64,000 bases of DNA, from the NCBI GenBank assembly GCA_041389565.1, contig JAWKRP010000010.1:229798-293797 (forward strand), given 5' to 3'. The notes under the pieces are model-generated. The model was not told the DNA's origin, did not search any database, and saw only the letters and a program-made list of their open reading frames with translations. Source of the DNA: JACKEQ01 sp041389565 (GTDB taxonomy: Bacteria; Myxococcota_A; UBA796; GCA-2862545). This document shows positions 9,399 to 18,874 of the stretch, piece after piece; the first letter of the stretch is position 1, and every line of letters starts with the position of its first letter. Both the position numbers and the translations under genes were made by a program.

Positions 9399-11140
9399 TC
9401 GCCGTGCTTCTCGGCCTCGCGCACGCGCAGGACGGGGACTCCCCGAGCTCCAGTGACTCGGAGCTCCTCGAGGCGCTGAAGGCCGAGATGGCCCGCGCGA
9501 GCGAGCTCTCGCTGCCGGACGCTCCGCCGCTGTACGCCCTGCGCTACCGCCTCGCCCTGATGCAGCAGCGCGAGGTGCACGCGGAGCTCGGGAGCGTGCT
9601 GGTGGAGGACGCCACGCCGTACCACGGGCTCGGTGTCGAGCTGCGCGTGGGCACACCGATGTACGACAACACCGGGTTCGGCGGCTGGGAGAACGGCTTC
9701 GTGCGCGGCTCCCTCGCGGCCGACCCCACGCCCCACGACGCCCGACAGGCCGCCTGGCGGCTCACCGACCTCGCGTACAAGCAGGCCGTCGAGCAGCACG
9801 CGCGGAAGTCCTCGCAGTTCACGGCGCCCGACGACTACCCCGGGGACTGGGCCGAGATGCCCCCCGTGGTGGCGGACGACGGGTGGGCCACGCTCACCGG
9901 GTCCGATGCGCTGAGAGCCCGTGTGATCGAGCTCTCCGACGTGTTCACGCCCGCCGGAGACCGCCTGCAGAAGGGCCAGGTGGTGCTCGGTCAGGAAGCC
10001 GGCGGCATGGTGCTGATCGACCGCGACGGCACCGAGGTACGCCGGCCGATGGAGGAGGTCACGCTGCGTGCGATGGCGCACCTCCGGACGGACGACGGGC
10101 AGATGCTGACCGACAGCCGCCTGTGGTCCGTGCGCCAGCCCGACCAGCTCCCGGAGCAGGCGGAGATGGTCGCGGAGCTGGAGCGCATGCGCGACGACCT
10201 GCTGGCGCTCGCCGAGTCGCCGTCGCTCACGGACGAGTACGTGGGGCCCGTGCTGTTCGAGGGCGACGCCGCGCTCGACGTGTTCCGCTACCTGCTCGTG
10301 CCCCAGCTCGAAGGCACGCCCGCCGAGGTGCCGTACGACAGCTGGTTCGGCGATCTCGGCGAAGCGAAGGACCCCGTGCGCATCGGGCGTCGCGTGCTGC
10401 CCGAGGGCTGGTCGGCCTCCGACGACCCGCGTGCGGATCCCTCGCATCCGTCGAGCTTCCTGCACGACTGGGAGGGCACGCCGGCCCAGCGGGTCGACCT
10501 CGTGGACGACGGCATCGTGCGCGACCTGCTGATGTCGCGCGTGCCCCGCAAGGGTCTCGCACCGAACGGGCACGCACGCGGCTTCCTCGGGTACCGCGCT
10601 TCGGGGCGCGTCACGCAGCTCTCCGTCGAGCCGAACAAGGCCGCATCGTCGAAGAAGCTCGTGAAGAAGGGCCTGAAGATGGCCCAGGCGTACGGCCGCG
10701 ATCACGTGCTCGTGGTGCGCAGGCTCCAGGAGGACGCCGTCCGGGCCGCCGATGCCACGAGCTCGATGTTCGGGTTCACGGAGGAGGACGTGCTGCGCCT
10801 GCCTCCGCCCGTCGAGGTCGTCAGGGTGTACGCCGACGGCCGCGAGGAGGTGCTGCGGGGCGCGCGGTTCGCGTCCGTCCAGCGCTTCGTGCTCCGCGAC
10901 ATCGCGCTCGCCGGCGAGCAGCGCACGGGTACGTTCCTGGCGCCCATCGCAGGCGACTACGCGAGCATGTCGCCCACCGAGGGCATGCCCACGCGCATCT
11001 CCGCGCCCGACATCCTGGTCCGGGAGATCGAGCTGGTGCCGACGAGCGGGGATCCCCGCGACAAGCCCGTGCTGGCGCCGCGTGCAGCGACCGACACGCC
11101 GAGCGGGGCCCGTCCGGGCGTCGACCCCGAGACCCGCTGA
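9395..11140 (+). CDS. exported TldE/PmbA-like partner, metal site lost
   Basis: A 581-residue homologue of the preceding gene with its own short signal peptide (MIAVLLGLAHAQ). At the place where TldD has HExxxH it carries DAALDVFRYLLVPQLEG, so the metal ligands are gone, as in TldE/PmbA. Shared family features remain, for example VDLVDDGIVRDLLMSRVPRK and the pattern around NGHARGFLGYRASG. It probably forms a heterodimer with the upstream product in the periplasm or outside. The ATGA overlap ensures matched synthesis. A bidirectional terminator hairpin follows the stop. The C-terminal 40 residues are probably disordered. Confidence 0.82.
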
Positions 11141-11146
11141 GACGAA

Positions 11147-11177
11147 GAAGCCCCGCGAGCAGGGCTGGCGGGGCTTC
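11147..11177. terminator. bidirectional stem-loop terminator between convergent genes
   Basis: A perfect 10-bp inverted repeat (GAAGCCCCGC at 11147-11156 and GCGGGGCTTC at 11168-11177) with an 11-base loop sits between the TldE-like gene and the oppositely oriented coiled-coil gene. GAAGAAG before and CTTC at the end give short A/T-containing flanks on both strands. Confidence 0.75.
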
Positions 11178-11197
11178 GGGAGAGGACGCTCGGCGGA

Positions 11198-12076
11198 CTA
11201 GTCCGGCGGAGCGGTGGAGCCGATCTCGACGCCCTCGTGCTCGAGGTCGGCCTCGGGCAGCGTGGGGTCGCACAGCATGACCACCCAGTCCTTCGTGATC
11301 TTGTCTTCCTGGTCGAGGTAGCTCGAGAACTCGGGGGGCGTGGCCTTCTTGTCGAGCTCACGAACCGTCGGGACCGCCTGCCCCGCCAGCACGCAGTGCT
11401 TGAAGTCGTTCCACATCGAGTCGGTCATCACGGCGCCGATCTTCTCGCGGCAGTTGCCCATCTTCTTGCGGCCGCCGTGGTCGCAGATGTCGACCGTGGA
11501 CTGCGCCTTGAAGTGCTTCCACTTGTTGACCAGCGCGTCGGCCTTGTAGAGCTCCTTCTGCTCCGCCTCGAACTCGGCGCGGGCCTCGGCTTCCTCGAGC
11601 TGCACGATGGTCTTGCGGAGGTCGACGATGAGCTGGTCGCGCTCGGCCTTCACCTCGGAGAGCTCCTGGCTCATCTCCTCGATCTGGCGCTTCGCCTTCT
11701 CGAGCTCGGCACGGAGCGCGGAACCCCCGCTGCCGCCGCCGCCCTTCGCGATCTTGGCCTTGAGCTCCTCGACCTCTTCGCGCTTCGCCTTCAGGTCTTT
11801 CGCGAGCGTGACCATCTTGGCCTGCACCGCCTGGACCTCGTCGTCCTTCTCGATGATGAAGGGCGCACACACCTCCTCCAGCTCCTGCTGGGTGAGGTCG
11901 CGGGGCACCTTCACCTCCTTCACCTCGGCCGGCTTGAGCAGCCAGATGATGAGACCGCCGAGCAGAGCGCCGACGAGCAGGGCGGCGCCCGCCGTGACGA
12001 ACGGGAGGATGAACGCCGGAATCGAGCTGGAAGCACCGTAGTCTTCTTCTTCTTCTTCGTCGAACTCGTCACTCAT
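11198..12076 (-). CDS. single-pass membrane protein with long coiled coil
   Basis: A 292-residue protein with an acidic cytosolic head (DEFDEEEEEDY). One transmembrane helix rich in Ala, Gly and Leu lies at about residues 20-50 (FVTAGAALLVGALLGGLIIW). A long charged coiled coil follows (about 75-180), broken by GGGGSGGS. The C-terminal domain contains several cysteines (DICDHGGRKKMGNCREK, KHCVLAG, VMLCDP). I do not recognise the family. The start is taken as ATG 12076; GTG 12085 is an alternative with three more residues. It is convergent with the TldE gene and precedes the M16 genes' 3' end on the other side, so it stands alone. Confidence 0.75.
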   Translation of the reverse strand: MSDEFDEEEEEDYGASSSIPAFILPFVTAGAALLVGALLGGLIIWLLKPAEVKEVKVPRDLTQQELEEVCAPFIIEKDDEVQAVQAKMVTLAKDLKAKREEVEELKAKIAKGGGGSGGSALRAELEKAKRQIEEMSQELSEVKAERDQLIVDLRKTIVQLEEAEARAEFEAEQKELYKADALVNKWKHFKAQSTVDICDHGGRKKMGNCREKIGAVMTDSMWNDFKHCVLAGQAVPTVRELDKKATPPEFSSYLDQEDKITKDWVVMLCDPTLPEADLEHEGVEIGSTAPPD

Positions 12077-12184
12077 CTCGTCCACCCACTCTGCTTCAGG
12101 GAGGCGCCTGCGAGCGTGTCGCGGGCTGCCGGGATCCGGAACGGCCGCACACTACCAAAAACCGCGCGCGATGCAGAGCGCATG

Positions 12185-13666
12185 CTAGAGGCCGCCTTTC
12201 AGCCGACCCAGGATGGCGTCGCGGGGCGTCACCCACTCCGCTTCCCAGCCCAGCGTGTCGAGCCCCGCCTGGACGGCCTCTTTCGGCCCCGCGACCACCC
12301 ACACCCGCGGCGCGTCGTCGCCGAGGATCGCAGCCGCGGCCTTCGCCGACGCCTCCACCGTCATCGCGTCGGCGGCGTCGATGCGTGCCAGCACGTCGGC
12401 GACGGTCTCCTCCTCGTCGAGCAGCCCGTTGTAGAAGCCGTAGGCGTCGTCGGCCGTGCCGCGGACGGTGTTGTACTCCATCACCTCCGCTCGCCACCAC
12501 GCGTCGATCTCCTCGTCGGTGACGCCCTCCGCGACGACCGTGCCGATCTCCTTCTCGATCTCGGTGACGGCGTCGGCGAAGCGCTCTGCCGGCACATCGA
12601 CCGACACGTTGAAGCTGCCGCGCTTGTCGCCCGCGCTGTACCAGGCGCCGACGCCGTAGGTCCACCCCTTGTCCTCGCGCAGGTTCTTGTTGAGCCGGGC
12701 GAGGAAGTGACCGCCGAGCGCGTAGCTCACGGCCTCCATGCCCGGGTTGAGCGCATCGTCGCGCGAGGGCGCGGGGATACGCAGCCGCAGCGTGGCCTGC
12801 TCGGCGTCGGGCATCGCGATGGCGATCACGCGATCCTTCGTCGGGTTCGGGGCGTCCAGCACCTCGGACCGCTCTCCGGGCGCGCCCAGCGCACCGAATC
12901 GGGACTTCAGCTGCGGCTCGATCTCCTCCCACGGGAGGTCGCCCACCACGAGGATCGACACCGGACCCTCCGCGAGCACCTTCTGGTGCGCCGCCACGGC
13001 CGCACCGCGCTTCACCTTCGCGTAGCCCTCGGGGTCGGGACGGTAGCCGTACGGATGCTCGGCCGGGTTCCACGCGTACGTCAGCGCGGCTCCGGCCACG
13101 CGCGCCGGGCTCGCCGGGCCGAGGATGTCGTAGTACCGGGCGGTCTCCTCCTTGTCGAGCTTGAGCTCACGGCCCGGGAACGTGGGATGGAGCACCACAT
13201 CCGCGAGGATGTCGAGACCCTTCCCGAGGTCGTCGAGCGGGATGGTGAGGCCCGCTCCCGCGCGATGGTCGCCGAGGTAGGCCCACAGCTCCATGTCCAG
13301 CACGTCCTGCAGCTCGGAGAGGGCCGCCCCGTCGTACTTCTCGGAGGCCAGGCGCCACGTCGAGGCCATCACGGAGTGCGTGGGGTCCATGTGGTCGGCG
13401 AGGTCGACCCGGCCCGCCCACCAGCTGATGTCGACCGTGACCTTGCGCACGCGCGGGACCCGCACGTACCACGCATCGAGCCCCTCTCCGAGCTCGTGCC
13501 GGGTGAGGTCGTCGAGCGCGAGGGGCTCGGGAGCGAGCACATCGGGGGGATGGCTGCGATCCGGGCCCGTCGGCGCGGTGCCTTCGGCCGGAGGCGTGCC
13601 GGCGTCCGTCGGGGCGGCCGGAATCTCGGGATCACCCGCGAAGGCGGGGAGAAGGAGCCACATCAT
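12185..13666 (-). CDS. M16 family peptidase, non-catalytic subunit, exported
   Basis: A 493-residue M16 homologue with a short signal-like N-terminus (MMWLLLPAFAGD) and a Pro-rich linker. The HxxEH zinc motif is absent: the region reads LADHMDPTHSVMAS. The second-half motif of inactive partners is kept (HFLARLNKNLREDKGWTYGVGA, the R/Y pair that helps bind substrate in the partner). It therefore fits the beta subunit of a two-chain M16 protease. The ATG at 13666 overlaps the stop of the catalytic gene (ATGA), so the two are coupled and probably form a heterodimer. Confidence 0.87.
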   Translation of the reverse strand: MMWLLLPAFAGDPEIPAAPTDAGTPPAEGTAPTGPDRSHPPDVLAPEPLALDDLTRHELGEGLDAWYVRVPRVRKVTVDISWWAGRVDLADHMDPTHSVMASTWRLASEKYDGAALSELQDVLDMELWAYLGDHRAGAGLTIPLDDLGKGLDILADVVLHPTFPGRELKLDKEETARYYDILGPASPARVAGAALTYAWNPAEHPYGYRPDPEGYAKVKRGAAVAAHQKVLAEGPVSILVVGDLPWEEIEPQLKSRFGALGAPGERSEVLDAPNPTKDRVIAIAMPDAEQATLRLRIPAPSRDDALNPGMEAVSYALGGHFLARLNKNLREDKGWTYGVGAWYSAGDKRGSFNVSVDVPAERFADAVTEIEKEIGTVVAEGVTDEEIDAWWRAEVMEYNTVRGTADDAYGFYNGLLDEEETVADVLARIDAADAMTVEASAKAAAAILGDDAPRVWVVAGPKEAVQAGLDTLGWEAEWVTPRDAILGRLKGGL

Positions 13667-15003
13667 CGGATCTCGACCTCCACCGCGCCCTCGATCATCC
13701 CGTCGTCGCCGACCGGGACGACCGAGAGGGTCACGCGGTTCTCGGGCACCAGGTAGGTGCGGTACACCCGCATCACGTCGTCGGCCGTGACCGCCTCGAT
13801 CCGCGCGTAGGTGTCGCGCGTGCAGTCGGTCTTGCCGTACATCCGCTGGCAGTCCACCAGCACCTCGGCGCGGTCTTCGAGCCCCTCGAGGCCGTACAGG
13901 TACGACGACCGCTCCGCCTTCTGCGCGCGCTCGATCTCGGCGGCGGTCGGCGGGCTCTTCGCGAACTTCGCGAGCTGCTTGTCGACCTTCGCGGCCAGCT
14001 TCGGGAGCGTCAGACCGTCGGCGATGGCGAGCACGATGAAGTGCCCACCGATCTCGGAGCTCGACTGGAACACCCCGACGCCGCTCGCGATGGACCGGTC
14101 GAACTGGAGCGCGTCGTCGAGCCGGGTTCCGCGCCCGCCCGACAGCACGTTCGCGAGCACGTCGAGCGCCGCTTCGTCGGGGTGACCGAGCGGCACGGTC
14201 GGCCAGGCCAGGAACACCGTACGGTCCTCGACGCGGTCGGAGATGAAGTGGTCACCGTGGATCTCGGGGCCGACCTTCGTGAACTCGGAGCGGGCCTCGG
14301 GCGGGCCCACGTCGGGGATGTCGGAGAACCAGTGCTCGACCTGCGCGAGGGCCTCCTTCGTCTCGAAGTTCCCCACGAGCGACAGCACGGCGTTCCGGGG
14401 CCGGTAGTGGCGCTTCCAGAAGCTCACCACGCCGTCGATCGTGTACCCCTCGATGTCGGCGACCGTGCCGATGACGGTGTGTTGGTAGGGGTGGCCCGCG
14501 GGCCAGCCGATGAGCGCGATGGCGTCCCAGTTGCGCCCGCGCGGCTCGGCGTAGCCCTCCGCCCGCTCCTGCAGCACGACCTTCTGCTGGTTCTCGAGGT
14601 TCTCCTGGTCGAGCCCGGCCTCGAGGAAGCCCATGCGGTCGGACTCCATCATCAGCGCGAGGTCGAGCGCGCCGCTCGGGAAGGTCATGTGGTAGGCGGT
14701 CTCGTCCTCGGACGTGAACGCGTTGTTCCAGCCCCCCGCGGCCGTCAGCCACTCGTCGAACGCGTTCGTCGGCACGTTCGCCGACCCCTCGAACATCAGG
14801 TGCTCGAACAGGTGGGCACACCCGTACTCGCCGGGCCCCTCGTCGCGCGCGCCCACGCCGTAGTGCAGGTGGAGCGCGATGTTGTCGGTGTTGTGGTCTT
14901 CCGACAGGATCACCGTCAGGCCGTTCGGCAGCGTGTGTACGCTGGCCTCGACGTGGAACGGGTCGTCGGCGGCGAGCGCCAGCGCCATCAGGGCAACGAG
15001 CAT
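13663..15003 (-). CDS. M16 family zinc peptidase, catalytic subunit, exported
   Basis: A 446-residue protein with signal peptide MLVALMALALAADD and the canonical inverted zinc motif HLFEH in CAHLFEHLMFEGS (about residues 58-62). The downstream acidic ligand region is present (NAFTSEDETAYHMTFP). Such pitrilysin-like enzymes degrade short peptides in the envelope. The start at 15003 is fixed by GGAGGACCC immediately upstream; the longer open frame to 15378 is not coding. It is the first gene of a two-gene operon with the inactive subunit. It diverges from the helicase gene with only 37 bases between them. Confidence 0.9.
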   Translation of the reverse strand: MLVALMALALAADDPFHVEASVHTLPNGLTVILSEDHNTDNIALHLHYGVGARDEGPGEYGCAHLFEHLMFEGSANVPTNAFDEWLTAAGGWNNAFTSEDETAYHMTFPSGALDLALMMESDRMGFLEAGLDQENLENQQKVVLQERAEGYAEPRGRNWDAIALIGWPAGHPYQHTVIGTVADIEGYTIDGVVSFWKRHYRPRNAVLSLVGNFETKEALAQVEHWFSDIPDVGPPEARSEFTKVGPEIHGDHFISDRVEDRTVFLAWPTVPLGHPDEAALDVLANVLSGGRGTRLDDALQFDRSIASGVGVFQSSSEIGGHFIVLAIADGLTLPKLAAKVDKQLAKFAKSPPTAAEIERAQKAERSSYLYGLEGLEDRAEVLVDCQRMYGKTDCTRDTYARIEAVTADDVMRVYRTYLVPENRVTLSVVPVGDDGMIEGAVEVEIR

Positions 15004-15040
15004 GGGTCCTCCGGGCGCGCAGCATACGTTAGTCACCTCC

Positions 15041-16864
15041 ATGTTGGAGAACCCCCACCTCCAGCGGCTGCACGCCGCCCTCCGCTCCGAGGAGCGGTAC
15101 GCCCGCGACACGCACGCTGAGCTGGCGTCCCTGCCCGTCGCCGACCGCGTCGCGCTGGGGAGGACGTGGGCTCCCGTACGCCTCGAGATCGAGCCGGGGT
15201 TCCGGCGCGGCGAGCTGCTCGTGCTCGCGCGCGGGGAGCTGCACGAGGGCATCGGTCCGGGAGACCGCGTGCGGATCGGGGACGCGCTGGGGCGCTGCAC
15301 GGGTCGGGACCGCACGGTCGCGGAGCTGGTGGTGAAGGCCACCGAAGCCACGCTCGATGCCGTGTGTGCCGCGGCCACCGTCGATCTGGACTTCGACCCC
15401 TCGACGCTCGTGCGCTACCGCCAGGCCCTGGAAGCGGCGGACGCGCTCGAGAGCCCCCTGAAGACGGCGCTGCTGGAGGGTCTGAGCGACAGCGAGCCCG
15501 TGGACACGGGGTGGTCGGACCCGGGGGTGCCGTCCCTCAATCCCTCGCAGGTCGCCGCGGCGGCGCGGGCGCTCGGTGCGCCGCACCTGGCCGTGATCCA
15601 TGGGCCGCCCGGGACCGGGAAGACCCGCACGCTCGTGGCGCTGCTGCGCCGGATCACGACCGACACGCCCGCGGGGCCAGCGGGCCGGGCGCTCGCGCTG
15701 GCCGAGTCGAACGCCGCGGTCGACCACCTCGCGCTCGGCGCGGCGGCGGCTGGGCTGCGGGTGGCACGCGTGGGGCCGACCTTCCGGATGTCGGGGCCCG
15801 CTGCCGAGCTGTCGGTGGACGCCCAGATCGCGCGCGGTCCCCATGCGCAGGCGCTGGCGAAGCTCGACAAGGAGATCGGCCGGGCGCGACGCGACGGAGG
15901 GCCCGCCCTGTGGAAGCTGCTCGACGCCCGCCGTGAGGTGCGCGAGACCGCCCGCAGGCACGTGCTGGAGTCCGCCGAGGTGCTGGCGATGACGATGGGC
16001 ACCCTCGCCGTGCGTGCCGACCGCCTGCCGCCCGTGCACACGGCCGTGATCGACGAGGTGACCCAGGCCGTGGAGCCCGCGATCTGGGCCGTGGTGCCGC
16101 ACGTGAAGCGCATCGTGCTCGCCGGAGACCCGCACCAGCTGGGTCCGGTGGTCACCGAGCCCGGGAACCCCCTCGAGCACGGCCTGCTCGACCGCCTGGC
16201 TGCGGCGGGCACGGAGATGCCGATGCTCGCTGTCCAGCATCGGATGCACGCCGACATCCAGCAGCTGGTCGAGAGCGTGTACGGCCCGTCGTACACGGCG
16301 CATCCGAGCGTCGCGGGCCACCGCCTGGCCGACCTCCCGGGGGTCGGCGAGCACCTGCTCACGACGGAGCCGGTGCTGTTCGTGGACACCGCGGGGGCTG
16401 GCGGAGATGCGAGAGACCCGCGCACCCACTCGATGTACGAGCCCCTCGAGGTCCGCCTGGTCGCACGGGCGCTCGCGATCCTGCGGGAGCAGGGCGTTCC
16501 CCCCGACCGCATCGGCGTGATCGCGCCGTACTCCGCGCAGGTGTCCCGCCTGGCGGCCCTCCCCGAGGCTCGCGACGTGGAGGTGGCGACCGTGAACGCG
16601 TTCCAGGGCCGCGAGGCCGACGCCATCCTCGTGAGCTTCACGCGCTCGAACCCCGACGGAGAGCTGGGCTTCGTCGCCGATCGTCGCCGGCTCACGGTGG
16701 CCGTCACGCGCGCGCGTCGGTGCCTGCTGATGTTCGGCGACTCCGGCACCCTGGCCGCGGGCCGCCTGCGACCCGGCGCGGCGAGCGCGGGCTTCGCCGA
16801 TCTGCTCGATCGCGCCATCGTCCAGAGTGTCTGGGAAGACCCGTGGCTCGACGTGCTCGGGTGA
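15041..16864 (+). CDS. Upf1-like superfamily 1B DNA/RNA helicase
   Basis: A 607-residue cytosolic helicase. The N-terminal accessory domain (about 1-165) precedes the core: Walker A GPPGTGKT near 190, Walker B VIDEVTQA, motif III AGDPHQLGPV, motif IV QHRMH, motif V NAFQGREAD and motif VI VAVTRARR. This layout matches bacterial relatives of IGHMBP2 and Upf1, which unwind nucleic acids 5' to 3'. The ATG at 15041 is preceded by a poor SD, so the start is the least certain part. It has no same-strand partner gene. A T-rich terminator lies about 110 bases downstream. Confidence 0.9.
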   Translation: MLENPHLQRLHAALRSEERYARDTHAELASLPVADRVALGRTWAPVRLEIEPGFRRGELLVLARGELHEGIGPGDRVRIGDALGRCTGRDRTVAELVVKATEATLDAVCAAATVDLDFDPSTLVRYRQALEAADALESPLKTALLEGLSDSEPVDTGWSDPGVPSLNPSQVAAAARALGAPHLAVIHGPPGTGKTRTLVALLRRITTDTPAGPAGRALALAESNAAVDHLALGAAAAGLRVARVGPTFRMSGPAAELSVDAQIARGPHAQALAKLDKEIGRARRDGGPALWKLLDARREVRETARRHVLESAEVLAMTMGTLAVRADRLPPVHTAVIDEVTQAVEPAIWAVVPHVKRIVLAGDPHQLGPVVTEPGNPLEHGLLDRLAAAGTEMPMLAVQHRMHADIQQLVESVYGPSYTAHPSVAGHRLADLPGVGEHLLTTEPVLFVDTAGAGGDARDPRTHSMYEPLEVRLVARALAILREQGVPPDRIGVIAPYSAQVSRLAALPEARDVEVATVNAFQGREADAILVSFTRSNPDGELGFVADRRRLTVAVTRARRCLLMFGDSGTLAAGRLRPGAASAGFADLLDRAIVQSVWEDPWLDVLG

Positions 16865-16975
16865 CCCGGGCCCGGGGGACGCCGTGGGGACTTTGCTACA
16901 GGTCTGCTACGGAACGGAGCTTTGCAGGCGAGCCCGGGTGACAGGAAGGGCGAGCGGACGCCACGGTCTCAGGCC

Positions 16976-17004
16976 GGGGGACGCTCCCCACCTTGTTTTT
17001 CTTT
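16976..17004 (+). terminator. Rho-independent terminator after helicase gene
   Basis: GGGGA and TCCCC (16977-16989) form a short GC stem with a three-base CGC loop. An unusually T-rich run for this genome follows (ACCTTGTTTTTCTTT). The stem is only 5 bp, so strength is moderate. Confidence 0.5.
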
Positions 17005-17014
17005 GGAGCCTGTC

Positions 17015-17071
17015 ATGAACGTCATCCCGATCTTCTCTTCGCTTCCCTTCTGCGCCTGGCGCGCCCGCTGA
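17015..17071 (+). CDS. possible 18-residue leader-type small ORF
   Basis: An ATG at 17015 has GGAG six bases upstream (17005-17008) and opens an 18-codon frame encoding MNVIPIFSSLPFCAWRAR before TGA 17069-17071. It sits in the T-rich segment between the helicase terminator and the convergent HExxH gene, ending five bases before that gene's stop. It could be a real microprotein or peptide precursor, or chance. The only evidence is SD spacing and location, so confidence is low. Confidence 0.25.
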   Translation: MNVIPIFSSLPFCAWRAR

Positions 17072-17075
17072 AGCG

Positions 17076-18728
17076 TCAGACCGGCCAGCGCGTCGGGCGC
17101 ACGACGCCCAGCGCGCGGAGCTGATCGACCACCTCGGGAGCCGCCGTGCCCTCGAGGACTTCGCGCGCATCGTCGGGGTCGAGCTCGACCATCACCAGCT
17201 CGCCCGCCCCGTCGCGTGCGACCACGAGGGCCCACGACGCGGGCCCCGAGCCGTCGGGCAGCGTGACGCACCCGTCCACGACCGCGACCTCGATCGAACC
17301 GGCGTCCACGGCTGCGGACAGCGCCAACAGGTCCGTGGGGCCCGTCACCACGCGCGCGCCGTCGCACAGCACCGCTCCGGAGCCCTCTTCGCCGAGCGAC
17401 ACGCCCAGCACGTCCGCCCGCACCGTCCGCAGCGCGGTCTCCAGGCGCGCGAGCGGCGCGAGGTCGGGGTGGGCGGCCTCGAGCCAGTCCGCGAACCGAT
17501 CGCCCAGGGCGCGGCGCTCGGAGCGGTCGGCGGCCGCGAACGGCGTCACCGCGTCCATTCCCGCGTCGTCGAGCAGATCCAGCACGAGCGGAGCGACCGA
17601 CTCCACGCCCTCCCGCAGCTGCCCGACGTGCGAGCCGAGCCCCTCGAGCGGGTAGCCCACGGCGAACAGGTCCGAGGCCGCGGGGAGGATGAAGTCCTCC
17701 GTCAGGGCGGCCCAGTCGCGCACCAGCCCCGCGAGCGGCGCGTCGTGCAGGCGGTCCACGAGCCCCAGGATCGCGTCCGCCGCGTCGCCGTCGGTCTCCG
17801 ACCACACCGTGAGCAGGCGGAACGCGAGGTCCTGCCGAACCCACCGGTCCCGCCCGACCGACGCAATGGGCGCCAGGGGGGCCGCCTCGCCGCCCACCAG
17901 CGCCCGCGCGACCTCCACGACGCGATGCTCGAGCGCGTCGAGGTCTTCCGACCATCCGCCCCCGGACACGAGGAACGCGGCGAAGCGCTCCATCGCCTCG
18001 CTGTCGAGCCGGCGGTGGTGGGCCCGCGCGTACGCGACTCCGTCGGAGCACAGGTCGAGGCTGCCGAACCGATGGGCCAGCGGCACACCCGCCTGGCGCG
18101 AGCGCGCGATGGCCGCGAGCTCGGCATCGAGGAAGCGCGCGGCGTCGGCGAGGTGCGTGCGGTCTTCGGGGAGCGGCATCCGGAACCGGGCCGCCTCTTC
18201 GCAGGCCGGGCAGAACTCCCGGAACAGCGGGCCCCCCCCCGCGTGCAGCGGGCACCGGTCCAGCCGGACCTCGTCGAGGAAGTAGTACAGCACCACCGGG
18301 AGCAGCTCGGCGAGGCGCCCCGCGGTCGCGTGGAAGAAGCGCGAGGCCCCGGGGTGCCACGCGAATCCCACGAGCGCGTGGCACAGCTCGTGGCTCGTCC
18401 ACTTGCCGCGGTGGCCGGGATGGAAGCTCGCGATCGCCAGATCGTGCCGGAAGGACTGGTACTTCGGCTCGGGCAGCACGCCGTCCGTCCATCGGGAGGC
18501 CGCGGCCTGCTCCTCCTGGCCGGGCTCCACCCACGCGTCCGGGAGGTCGAGCGCGAACCGATGCTCGAAGTGGAACGCGAACAGGCCGTCTCGCGAGGCG
18601 AGCTCCGCGACGCGCAGACTGGCGGGGCTGCGCAGGTGATCGCGTGCGGGCGTGCCCGCGGGCCACGGGCCCATCGAGGGTTGGAGCGCGGCCAGGAAGT
18701 CGAGCGCACGGTCGGGAGCGAAGATCAT
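17076..18728 (-). CDS. uncharacterised protein with HExxH motif and Cys/His cluster
   Basis: A 550-residue cytosolic-looking protein without signal peptide or membrane helix. Residues 113-117 read HELCH in KWTSHELCHALVGFAW, a gluzincin-type HExxH site. About 35 residues later YYFLDEVRLDRCPLH and then EFCPACEE give an acidic residue and a CxxH/CxxC pair that could hold a second zinc. The C-terminal 300 residues are helical and Ala/Asp-rich without recognised motifs. I do not recognise the family; a metallopeptidase role is inferred only from the motif. The ATG at 18728 is used because no SD is visible for alternatives. It is convergent with the helicase. Confidence 0.7.
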   Translation of the reverse strand: MIFAPDRALDFLAALQPSMGPWPAGTPARDHLRSPASLRVAELASRDGLFAFHFEHRFALDLPDAWVEPGQEEQAAASRWTDGVLPEPKYQSFRHDLAIASFHPGHRGKWTSHELCHALVGFAWHPGASRFFHATAGRLAELLPVVLYYFLDEVRLDRCPLHAGGGPLFREFCPACEEAARFRMPLPEDRTHLADAARFLDAELAAIARSRQAGVPLAHRFGSLDLCSDGVAYARAHHRRLDSEAMERFAAFLVSGGGWSEDLDALEHRVVEVARALVGGEAAPLAPIASVGRDRWVRQDLAFRLLTVWSETDGDAADAILGLVDRLHDAPLAGLVRDWAALTEDFILPAASDLFAVGYPLEGLGSHVGQLREGVESVAPLVLDLLDDAGMDAVTPFAAADRSERRALGDRFADWLEAAHPDLAPLARLETALRTVRADVLGVSLGEEGSGAVLCDGARVVTGPTDLLALSAAVDAGSIEVAVVDGCVTLPDGSGPASWALVVARDGAGELVMVELDPDDAREVLEGTAAPEVVDQLRALGVVRPTRWPV

Positions 18729-18874
18729 CCGCGCGCATAACGTCGCGCGCGTCCGCCCGGATCCCGATGTCGTGGTTTCAGGCTCGGCACCCCCGCCGAC
18801 CTCGCTCGAACCGGCATTCTCGGCGTGGCACGGAACCTGCTCATGCGTCCGGCATCTGCGCACCGGGAGCTCCC

